DNA of 11,834 nt. Origin: Corynebacterium sp. (lineage in GTDB: Bacteria > Actinomycetota > Actinomycetes > Mycobacteriales > Mycobacteriaceae). The stretch is from positions 1 to 11,834 of the forward strand of contig NZ_JAPJNQ010000065.1 of NCBI RefSeq assembly GCF_030826625.1, given 5' to 3'. Shown piece by piece: positions 1 to 6,206 of the stretch (positions are counted from its first letter, which is position 1; every line of letters begins with the position of its first letter). The notes under the pieces were generated by a model. That model made no database searches. It was not told the origin of the DNA and saw only the letters and a program-made list of their open reading frames with translations. The translations under genes and the position numbers were made by a program.

Positions 1-1251
1 GCGGGCGGCGTTAATGGCTTTCACGCCACCGATTGCGTTGCGCTCGATGCACGGAATTTGCACAAGCCCTCCAACTGGGTCGCACGTTAAGCCCAGGTTG
101 TGCTCGAGTGCGATTTCTGCAGCGTTTTCGATCTGGGCTGCGTTACAGCCCAGCAGGTAGGCCATTCCCGCTGCCGCCATGGCAGATGCTGAACCGACCT
201 CACCTTGACAACCGACTTCGGCACCGGAAATAGAGGCGTTCTGTTTGATGATCATGCCGATGGCGCCGGCAGTGAGCAGATAGCGACGCGCGGACTCGCG
301 GGTGAAGTCGCGCTGGAAGTCGCGCGCGTAATGCAAGACAGCTGGGATGATCCCACAGGCTCCGTTTGTGGGGGCAGTGATAACTCGTCCACCTGCAGCG
401 TTTTGTTCATTGACTGCTAGAGCATAAAGATTGACCCATTCCATGGCACTGAAACCGTGCGAGGTGTCATCGTTGGCTGCCAGTAGCTGTTCGTAGACTC
501 GATGCGCTCGACGTGGAACATGCAGTCCGCCGGGTAGATGGCCTTTCGTGGCGATGCCCTCGGTGACACACGCCCGCATGACGTCCCACACAGTCGCGAG
601 ATGGTCATTGACGAAGGTGAGCCCGCCATCGCCTTGGTGCAAGGCTTTTTCGTTGGCTTCTACGAGCTGCCAGATTTCCAAGCCGGTTTCTTCGCACATG
701 CGGAGCAAATCTGCGCCAGATTCGAAGGGATAAGGCACGGCCGATTCTCCATCCGCAGCCGCCATTCCTGCGGGGACTTCGTCGTCTTTTTCGACTTCGG
801 CATCTAGCTGTTCGCGGGTAAGGATAAACCCGCCGCCGACAGAGAAATATTGAGATTCTTCGGCGATGCACTCGTCATTGTCATCCCAAGCGCTGAATAC
901 CACAGCATTCGGATGCTGGGGCAATGGTTCATTGTCGAATTCAAGCTCGTAGGCAATTTTGCCGTCGGGACCGCTGGCAGATCCGCTGAGGGGAATCGGC
1001 CTATCGGCCCGGGGTTCAGCATCCAATGGTACATCGAGTGGGTCCCAGCCGACGAGACCAAGAATTACGGCGCGATCGCTAGCGTGACCACGCCCGGTGG
1101 CCGAGAGTGAACCGCGAAGTTGGGCTTTGACGCGGTGGGGCCGGCTATTTAGTGATTCGACAAAGGATTTTGCTGCACGCATTGGTCCGACGGTGTGTGA
1201 GGATGAGGGACCAATGCCGATCGAAAAAATATCGGTGACACTAATGGTCAT
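1..1251 (-). CDS. sdaA: L-serine dehydratase (L-serine ammonia-lyase), iron-sulfur type, single chain, 3' end cut by window
   Basis: This enzyme deaminates L-serine to pyruvate and ammonia in the cytoplasm, using a [4Fe-4S] cluster rather than PLP. Reading the minus strand from ATG at 1251 gives 417 codons with no stop to base 1, so the C-terminus lies outside the window. The beta-type domain comes first and carries the signature GPSSSHTVGPMRAA near residues 14-27. The alpha-type domain follows from about residue 170, with TAPTNGACGIIPA near 292-304, GAEVGCQGEVGSAS near 343-356, and CDPVGGLVQIPCIERNA near 390-406. Cys348, Cys390 and Cys401 have the C-x41-C-x10-C spacing known for cluster ligands in this family. 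The usual length is about 450-460 residues, so roughly 35-45 are missing. AGGAAGGA (1257-1264) sits 5 nt before the ATG and supports this start. The gene is divergent from aspS. There is no frameshift in the visible part. Confidence 0.96.
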   Translation of the reverse strand, partial: MTISVTDIFSIGIGPSSSHTVGPMRAAKSFVESLNSRPHRVKAQLRGSLSATGRGHASDRAVILGLVGWDPLDVPLDAEPRADRPIPLSGSASGPDGKIAYELEFDNEPLPQHPNAVVFSAWDDNDECIAEESQYFSVGGGFILTREQLDAEVEKDDEVPAGMAAADGESAVPYPFESGADLLRMCEETGLEIWQLVEANEKALHQGDGGLTFVNDHLATVWDVMRACVTEGIATKGHLPGGLHVPRRAHRVYEQLLAANDDTSHGFSAMEWVNLYALAVNEQNAAGGRVITAPTNGACGIIPAVLHYARDFQRDFTRESARRYLLTAGAIGMIIKQNASISGAEVGCQGEVGSASAMAAAGMAYLLGCNAAQIENAAEIALEHNLGLTCDPVGGLVQIPCIERNAIGGVKAINAAR

Positions 1252-1256
1252 AACTA

Positions 1257-1264
1257 TCCTTCCT
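1257..1264 (-). promoter_or_regulatory. Ribosome binding site of sdaA
   Basis: On the minus strand this reads AGGAAGGA, a near-perfect Shine-Dalgarno element 5 nt before the ATG. It fixes the start of sdaA at 1251. Confidence 0.75.
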
Positions 1265-1283
1265 AATTTATTGCGTGGTTCAA

Positions 1284-1311
1284 GTTAAAGAGCATCGAAG
1301 TTGTTGAACAA
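1284..1311 (-). promoter_or_regulatory. Candidate sdaA promoter with overlapping palindrome
   Basis: On the minus strand TTGTTC (1311-1306) and TTTAAC (1289-1284) are 16 bp apart and would place transcription start near 1277, about 26 nt before the ATG. The -10 is a poor match to the corynebacterial TANANT, so this is a weak call. The -35 half lies inside the palindrome TTGTTGAACAA (1301-1311). This fits the TNGTNNNACNA pattern that I recall for the LldR regulator of Corynebacterium glutamicum (GntR/FadR type). If that is real, a repressor there would block the promoter. Confidence 0.22.
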
Positions 1312-1342
1312 TAATTTCTAATTTGGCGTCCAGTCTACGTGT

Positions 1343-1376
1343 GGTGTGCAAACACTGTCAGCAATCGGTGTGCAAA
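1343..1376. repeat. Two direct copies of GGTGTGCAAA, 24 bp apart
   Basis: The decamer GGTGTGCAAA occurs at 1343-1352 and again at 1367-1376. The first copy is also part of GTGT-GCAA-ACAC, a small inverted repeat at 1344-1355. Starts 24 bp apart are a little over two helical turns. The location between two divergent genes makes a regulator binding site possible, but no regulator can be named. Confidence 0.4.
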
Positions 1377-1448
1377 ACAGAAAGACGCCGCGTACGAGTA
1401 TTGAGTAGGTGCATGATCACCAAGTAAAGGGGTCAGACTAACAGTGTG

Positions 1449-1470
1449 TAGACTTGGGACAGTCTAAAAT
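1449..1470 (+). promoter_or_regulatory. Candidate aspS promoter -10 with inverted repeat
   Basis: TAAAAT at 1465-1470, followed by TG, matches the corynebacterial -10 pattern TANANT plus the downstream nG. No clear -35 is visible 16-18 bp upstream. The start of transcription would be near 1477, giving a leader of about 128 nt. The perfect inverted repeat TAGACT-TGGGAC-AGTCTA (1449-1466) overlaps the first two bases of the hexamer. Confidence 0.35.
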
Positions 1471-1604
1471 TGCTTTAGTTCCGTTCGCTGCGCTGATGCA
1501 TGTCTTAATACGCGTTGAGGCTGCGCCTTCAAGCTCTGCGCAACTTTTAATAGTGCACGTAGAAGCAGTGAACTACACGAGCCACGGAAGGATTATCGAT
1601 TATC

Positions 1605-3431
1605 ATGCTGCGTACACATTCAGCGGGCCAACTGGGCAAAGATCTGGCAGGTAACTCAGTCACATTAGCCGGATGGGTTGCTCGTCGACGCGACCATGGA
1701 GGCGTCATTTTCATTGACCTGCGCGATCATTCTGGATATGTGCAGGCCGTCTTCCGTGATTCGCAGGTTGCCGAGAAAGCCCACGCGCTGCGTTCCGAAT
1801 ATTGCATTGCGATTACTGGTGAAATCGAGCCACGCCCAGCAGGTTCGGAAAACCCAAACCTCGCATCCGGTGAGATTGAAGTCAACGTCACCGATCTCAA
1901 GGTCTTGTCGACGTCTGAGGCGTTGCCGTTCCAGGTCGAGGACGCTTCTTCTTCGGACGTGGGCGAGGAAGCGCGGCTGCGCCACCGTTACTTGGATCTA
2001 CGTCGGAAGAAGCAGGCGGAAGCTCTGAAGCTGCGTTCGCGTGCAAACCAAGCCGCACGCCGGGTATTGGATAAGCATGATTTTCTCGAAATTGAAACGC
2101 CGACGCTTACCCGCTCTACACCAGAAGGAGCCCGGGATTTCGTCGTTCCTGCTCGTCTGAAACCAGGATCGTGGTATGCGTTACCGCAATCGCCACAGCT
2201 GTTTAAGCAGTTGTTAATGGTCGCTGGTATGGAACGCTATTACCAGATTGCGCGTTGCTACCGGGATGAAGATTTCCGAGCTGACCGTCAGCCGGAATTT
2301 ACTCAGCTCGATGTCGAGATGTCTTTTGTTGATCAGGAAGACGTGATAGCTCTTGGCGAAGAAATCGCTGCTGAGCTGTGGGGGCTGATCGGCTATGAAA
2401 TCAAGCAGCCTATTCCGCGCATTACCTACGCCGATGCCATGCGGAAATACGGGTCGGATAAACCAGATCTGCGGTTCGATATCGAAATCACCGAGTGTGC
2501 CGAATTTTTCCAAAACACCACCTTCCGCGTTTTCCAAAACGAATACGTCGGTGCCGTCGTTATGCGTGGTGGAGCGAACCAACCACGCCGCCAACTCGAT
2601 GCTTGGCAGGAGTGGGCGAAGCAACGCGGTGCTAAGGGCTTGGCCTATATCTTGGTTGGTGAAGACGGGACTTTGTCTGGCCCCGTCGCCAAGAATATTA
2701 CCGAGGAAGAACGTGCGGGCATCGCCGAACATGTCGGTGCACAGCCTGGCGATTGCATTTTCTTCGCTGCCGGTGATACCCGTTCTTCGCGTGCACTGCT
2801 GGGGGCCGCCCGTAATGAGATCGCTCGCAAGCTCGGATTGATTCAAGAAGGTGACTGGTCGTTCGTTTGGGTCGTCGATGCGCCGTTGTTTGAACCCGCT
2901 GAAGCTGCAGTTGCCGACGGGGATGTGGCCTTGGGCGATTCGAAGTGGACGGCCGTGCATCACGCATTCACTTCGCCGAAGCCAGAATGGATCGATTCAT
3001 TCGACGAGAATCCGGGTGAAGCCACTGCTTATGCTTATGATTTGGTCTGCAATGGCAACGAGATCGGCGGTGGATCGATCCGTATCCACAATAAGGATCT
3101 GCAAGAACGCGTATTCAAGGTCATGGGTATCAGCGAAGAGGATGCGCAGGAGAAATTTGGATTCTTGCTCGAAGCCATGAGCTACGGCGCGCCTCCGCAT
3201 GGTGGCATCGCTTTTGGCTGGGATCGTATTGTTTCGTTGCTTGGTGGATTTGACTCCATCCGCGACGTCATCGCTTTCCCGAAGTCTGGTGGTGGTGTGG
3301 ACCCATTGACCGATGCTCCGGCTCCAATTTCTGCAGCACAGCGTAAAGAAACCGGCGTTGACTTCAAACCTAAGGCTGACAAAGCCGCGGCCACAGCTGC
3401 TGCGAAGAATGTCGATAGCAAAGCTAACTAA
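1605..3431 (+). CDS. aspS: Aspartyl-tRNA synthetase, probably non-discriminating
   Basis: This is a class IIb synthetase that charges tRNA(Asp), and probably tRNA(Asn), with aspartate in the cytoplasm. The protein has 608 residues, the normal bacterial size. An OB-fold anticodon-binding domain covers about 1-105. Motif 1 lies around 158-170, QSPQLFKQ at 195-202, motif 2 (RDEDFRADRQPEF) at 220-232, a bacterial GAD insertion roughly 290-420, and motif 3 (GGIAFGWDR) at 533-541. His31 (RRRDHGG) and Gly80 (RPAG) sit where non-discriminating AspRS enzymes carry His and Gly; the discriminating E. coli enzyme has Leu at the first site. A Lys/Ala-rich tail from about 588 looks disordered. The ATG at 1605 has GGAAGGA 12 nt upstream (1586-1592), slightly far but acceptable. 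The gene is divergent from sdaA and followed after 66 bp by the kinase-like gene. Confidence 0.97.
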   Translation: MLRTHSAGQLGKDLAGNSVTLAGWVARRRDHGGVIFIDLRDHSGYVQAVFRDSQVAEKAHALRSEYCIAITGEIEPRPAGSENPNLASGEIEVNVTDLKVLSTSEALPFQVEDASSSDVGEEARLRHRYLDLRRKKQAEALKLRSRANQAARRVLDKHDFLEIETPTLTRSTPEGARDFVVPARLKPGSWYALPQSPQLFKQLLMVAGMERYYQIARCYRDEDFRADRQPEFTQLDVEMSFVDQEDVIALGEEIAAELWGLIGYEIKQPIPRITYADAMRKYGSDKPDLRFDIEITECAEFFQNTTFRVFQNEYVGAVVMRGGANQPRRQLDAWQEWAKQRGAKGLAYILVGEDGTLSGPVAKNITEEERAGIAEHVGAQPGDCIFFAAGDTRSSRALLGAARNEIARKLGLIQEGDWSFVWVVDAPLFEPAEAAVADGDVALGDSKWTAVHHAFTSPKPEWIDSFDENPGEATAYAYDLVCNGNEIGGGSIRIHNKDLQERVFKVMGISEEDAQEKFGFLLEAMSYGAPPHGGIAFGWDRIVSLLGGFDSIRDVIAFPKSGGGVDPLTDAPAPISAAQRKETGVDFKPKADKAAATAAAKNVDSKAN

Positions 3432-3451
3432 GATCAACGCCAATTAAGATT

Positions 3452-3476
3452 TCGATCCGCTATTATTGCGGATCGA
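3452..3476 (+). promoter_or_regulatory. 25-bp perfect dyad enclosing a -10-like hexamer
   Basis: TCGATCCGC (3452-3460) and GCGGATCGA (3468-3476) form a perfect 9-bp inverted repeat around the 7-nt centre TATTATT. There is no following T tract, so a classical intrinsic terminator for aspS is unlikely. The centre, read with its flanks as GCTATTATTG (3459-3468), resembles an extended -10 (gnTANNNTnG). ACGCCA at 3437-3442 is a weak -35 at 18 bp. Start would then be near 3473, about 25 nt before the GTG of the kinase gene. It may be a promoter with its operator, a weak terminator, or an mRNA hairpin between the cistrons. Confidence 0.4.
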
Positions 3477-3497
3477 TTAGATTATGGAGTGAACACA

Positions 3498-4709
3498 GTG
3501 CCTAGCCAGGAGCAATTAGTCAGCATCGCCCAAGACCTGCTCTCGCACCGCTTTGGTGGCTCGCAGCGGCTCGAAGATGTAGAGGTATTGGCAGGGTCCG
3601 GTGAATCCACGGTGCTGCGTGCACGGCTGGCTAGTCAGCCGTTTTTGCAACACCGCACCGTTGTGCTGAAGTTCGTTCCCATGACCGGCGAGGTGCTGTA
3701 CGACGCCGCGCTTATGCGCGAGGTAGTGGCCTATCAATTCACCACTGCGTTGCCAGAAAACGTTCGGCCAGGCCCGATGCTGCTGGCACACGACATTAAC
3801 GAGCGGTTGATCGTGATGACAGACTCCGGCGATGGCGAAACCTTTGATGAATTGCTGGAAACTGCAAAGCAGGACACTCGTGGCAAAATCTTGCGCAACT
3901 TGGGTAGCTCCTTGGGCCGGATGCATGCGGGAACAGCTGAGCGGGAGAATGAATTCGACATCCTGATGAAGCGGATGCTCAAAAACCACCCACAGTTTGG
4001 CGAAAACCAGGGTGTGCGCGATGAAGCACTGCAGCAATCGATCTTGCTCGGTGAGCAGATCGTGGAGAAATCCGGTTTCACGGTGCCACAAGCATTCCAC
4101 GATGCCGCTCAGATAGCTCGTAAACGTGTGGTCGGCGGCTCAGCGCGTGCTTTCACTCCGTTCGATCTGTCGCCGGATAACATCATTGTTTCCGATAAAA
4201 CACACTTTTTAGACTATGAGTGGGCGGGATTTCGAGACGTCTCGTTCGATCTCGCCTGTGTCATCGCGGGATTCCCGCAATTCGTGTTTACTCATCCCAT
4301 CACGGATGAAGAGGCTGATACCTTCATTTCGGCGTGGAAGCGAGAGATCAAAGAAGTATTCCCGAATCTGATTGAACAGCAGACTCTACATGAACGCGTA
4401 CTCGCAGCTTTGGTTGGTTGGGGCTTATCCACATTAGCGACGTTGTCGGCTGGCAACCTCAGTGGCGTGGTGGGAATGCTGCACAAAGGTGAGGACATTT
4501 CGGCCGACTTAGAGCAAGCTGCGACATTGTTGCGTACAGGTTCTGCTGATAGCTTTAGCGAAGAAGAGTTGCTCGTACGTCGTGATATCTACGAAACTTT
4601 TGAAGCGATGGCTCGTTATGGTGCTCATGGCACTGAAGAAAGCAGCGCGGAGATTTCGGAATTCGCTCGTAGCATCGCAGAACGCGTCGAAAAGCCTGGT
4701 TGGAAATAA
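3498..4709 (+). CDS. Aminoglycoside phosphotransferase-fold putative kinase, substrate unknown
   Basis: This 403-residue protein has the small-molecule kinase (APH/choline kinase-like) fold. It is probably cytoplasmic, with no signal peptide. Visible landmarks are a Gly-rich loop GSGEST (33-38), a candidate ATP-binding lysine in VVLKF (Lys58), a likely partner glutamate in MREVVAYQ (Glu75), a catalytic-loop-like FDLSPDN (222-228; Asp223, Asn228), and the metal-binding segment LDYEWAG (Asp239). The usual HGDL histidine is Pro221 here. Such proteins are not reliably antibiotic-resistance enzymes and the substrate cannot be read from sequence. The C-terminal 150 residues are helical-looking and unassigned. 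GTG at 3498 is chosen over in-frame GTG at 3489 because GGAG (3486-3489) lies 8 nt before it. The stop overlaps the rarA start (TAATG), so the two are probably translationally coupled. Confidence 0.82.
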   Translation: MPSQEQLVSIAQDLLSHRFGGSQRLEDVEVLAGSGESTVLRARLASQPFLQHRTVVLKFVPMTGEVLYDAALMREVVAYQFTTALPENVRPGPMLLAHDINERLIVMTDSGDGETFDELLETAKQDTRGKILRNLGSSLGRMHAGTAERENEFDILMKRMLKNHPQFGENQGVRDEALQQSILLGEQIVEKSGFTVPQAFHDAAQIARKRVVGGSARAFTPFDLSPDNIIVSDKTHFLDYEWAGFRDVSFDLACVIAGFPQFVFTHPITDEEADTFISAWKREIKEVFPNLIEQQTLHERVLAALVGWGLSTLATLSAGNLSGVVGMLHKGEDISADLEQAATLLRTGSADSFSEEELLVRRDIYETFEAMARYGAHGTEESSAEISEFARSIAERVEKPGWK

Positions 4710-6130
4710 TGAGTCAAGACTCCTTGTTCGGATCGGCGTTGCCGGATAACTTGTCCGACAACGAAGCCCGACAAGATTTCGATCGCTTTCGTGGTACTGA
4801 GCTGTTTCAATCAGGTGCCGATGCGCCTCTGGCGGCTCGGATGCGGCCCACTAGCCTGGACGAAGTGCTCGGTCAAGGCCATTTGCTTGACGACGGTAAA
4901 CCGCTGCGGAAGCTCGTTGAGGGACGGGGGCGCAGCTCTGTTATCTTGTATGGCCCACCGGGAACAGGGAAAACTACCATCGCGTCACTGATAGCTGCCC
5001 AAATGGGCCACCATTTTGTTGGTTTGTCTGCCCTCGATTCCGGGGTTAAACAGGTACGCGAGGTCATCAGCGGGGCACGTCGGGATGCGCAGCACGGTAA
5101 GCGGACAGTGCTGTTCCTTGACGAGGTCCACCGATTTTCCAAGACGCAGCAAGACGCACTGTTGGCCGCAGTAGAAAACCAAACCGTCTTGCTTGTAGCT
5201 GCGACGACCGAAAATCCTTCCTTTGCGGTGGTCTCGCCGTTGTTGTCACGCTCGTTGTTGTTAACTCTCCAGCCACTGAGTTCGAGTGATGTTGCAAAGC
5301 TTGTGCACCGTGCAGTCGGTGCCGATCGAGGCTTAGGCGGCCGAGTGCGTATTTCTACAGAAGCAGTAGATGATATTGTGCGGCTGGCGGGAGGCGATGC
5401 TCGTCGCGCACTGACGTATCTAGAAGCTGCCGCTGAGACCGCGCAAGCAGGTGAAGCGACGTCAACTGCCGAGGCCCCGGGGTCGGTGACTCCAGAGATT
5501 TCCGCAGAGATGGTGGCGCAAAGCGTCGATAAGGCGCTAGTTCGTTACGACCGCGATGGTGATCAACACTACGACGTTTCGAGCGCGCTGATTAAATCTA
5601 TCCGGGGTTCTGATGTTGACGCTGGGCTGCATTATCTCGCGCGCATGATCGAAGCTGGTGAAGATCCTCGTTTTATCGCCCGGCGCTTGGTCATTTTAGC
5701 TAGTGAAGACATCGGGATGGCTGACCCGCAGTCACTGCAAATTGCGGTCGCTGCATCCCAAGCCGTACAGCTCATCGGAATGCCCGAAGGCAGATTGACA
5801 CTTGCGCAAGCAGTGATTCATCTCGCTACTGCACCCAAATCAGCAAGTGTGACTCACGCTATTACGGCTGCACTAGCTGATGTGCATGCTGGGAAATCGG
5901 GCACTGTTCCACCACATCTGCGTGATGGTCATTATGTCGGAGCGCAGCGGTTGGGACATGCGCAAGATTATAAGTACCCGCATGATTATCCACGCGGGGT
6001 GGTAAATCAGCAATATATTCCGGATGAATTGCAGGATGCGGTATATTACCAGCCGACTGCGCATGGTAACGAAAGCCGTATTTCGGAATACCTCGGCCGA
6101 CTGCGTAGGTTGGTACGTGGCAAGAAATAA
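4709..6130 (+). CDS. rarA: Replication-associated recombination protein A (RarA/MgsA), AAA+ ATPase
   Basis: RarA is a AAA+ ATPase related to clamp loaders that acts at stalled or damaged replication forks. The protein is 473 residues from ATG at 4709, close to the family norm. In order it shows PLAARMRP-like N-terminal sequence (APLAARMRP, about 39-47), Walker A GPPGTGKT (92-99), Walker B VLFLDEVH (134-141), sensor 1 ATTEN (165-169), arginine finger LLSR (178-181), sensor 2 GDARRAL (229-235), then the C-terminal tetramerisation region with ASEDIGMADP and YKYPHDYPRGVVNQQY. A short Ala/Glu/Thr-rich linker near 248-266 looks variable. The N-terminus MSQDSLF resembles a sliding-clamp-binding QxxLF peptide. 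The ATG overlaps the preceding stop by one base. An in-frame TTG at 4700 is less likely. I see no strong separate ribosome binding site, which fits coupling. Confidence 0.95.
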   Translation: MSQDSLFGSALPDNLSDNEARQDFDRFRGTELFQSGADAPLAARMRPTSLDEVLGQGHLLDDGKPLRKLVEGRGRSSVILYGPPGTGKTTIASLIAAQMGHHFVGLSALDSGVKQVREVISGARRDAQHGKRTVLFLDEVHRFSKTQQDALLAAVENQTVLLVAATTENPSFAVVSPLLSRSLLLTLQPLSSSDVAKLVHRAVGADRGLGGRVRISTEAVDDIVRLAGGDARRALTYLEAAAETAQAGEATSTAEAPGSVTPEISAEMVAQSVDKALVRYDRDGDQHYDVSSALIKSIRGSDVDAGLHYLARMIEAGEDPRFIARRLVILASEDIGMADPQSLQIAVAASQAVQLIGMPEGRLTLAQAVIHLATAPKSASVTHAITAALADVHAGKSGTVPPHLRDGHYVGAQRLGHAQDYKYPHDYPRGVVNQQYIPDELQDAVYYQPTAHGNESRISEYLGRLRRLVRGKK

Positions 6131-6161
6131 GCATATTGGTCAACGGCACCAGTGGTATTAG

Positions 6162-6199
6162 TAAACTCGGCTCTAAACGTATTTTCGACGAAAAGGAAG
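6162..6199 (+). promoter_or_regulatory. Candidate alaS promoter -10 and ribosome binding site
   Basis: TAAACT at 6162-6167, followed by CG, matches the corynebacterial TANANT plus nG pattern. The best -35 candidate, GGTCAA at 6139-6144, is weak. The predicted start near 6174 would give a leader of about 33 nt. AAGGAAG (6193-6199) is a good Shine-Dalgarno sequence 7 nt before the GTG start and decides that start at 6207. Confidence 0.4.
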
Positions 6200-6206
6200 A
6201 AACTTA

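Larger units (their letters stand above)
1252..1604. other. Divergent intergenic region between sdaA and aspS
   Basis: These 353 bp carry no convincing gene. They hold the sdaA ribosome binding site and candidate promoter, a palindrome at 1301-1311, two direct copies of GGTGTGCAAA (1343-1352 and 1367-1376), and an inverted repeat TAGACT/AGTCTA (1449-1466) that runs into a -10-like hexamer for aspS. The rest is probably an aspS leader of about 128 nt with a possible weak stem at 1515-1532. I see no tRNA, T-box or other recognised riboswitch. Confidence 0.6.

Noticed and set aside
1..1251. Frameshift or pseudogene in sdaA
   Set aside because: Translating the minus strand by hand from 1251 to 1 gave one open frame with all family motifs and cluster cysteines. 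The missing end is only due to the window edge.
1252..1604. T-box or other amino-acid riboswitch before aspS
   Set aside because: I found no T-box bulge sequence, specifier loop or terminator/antiterminator pair. Only weak stems are present.
1454..1654. 66-codon frame in the aspS leader overlapping the aspS start
   Set aside because: It starts at a non-ATG codon without a good ribosome binding site, overlaps the aspS start out of frame and resembles nothing known.
2214..2963. 249-codon open frame on the minus strand inside aspS
   Set aside because: It lies wholly antisense to a fully conserved synthetase, has no recognisable family and no ribosome binding site that I can see. Codon bias of aspS explains the open frame.
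3489..3497. Earlier GTG start for the kinase-like gene
   Set aside because: GGAG at 3486-3489 would overlap this codon, whereas it lies 8 nt before the GTG at 3498.
3498..4709. Aminoglycoside resistance gene
   Set aside because: The fold is shared with many housekeeping kinases. The HGD motif is altered and the gene sits in a conserved core cluster with no sign of transfer.
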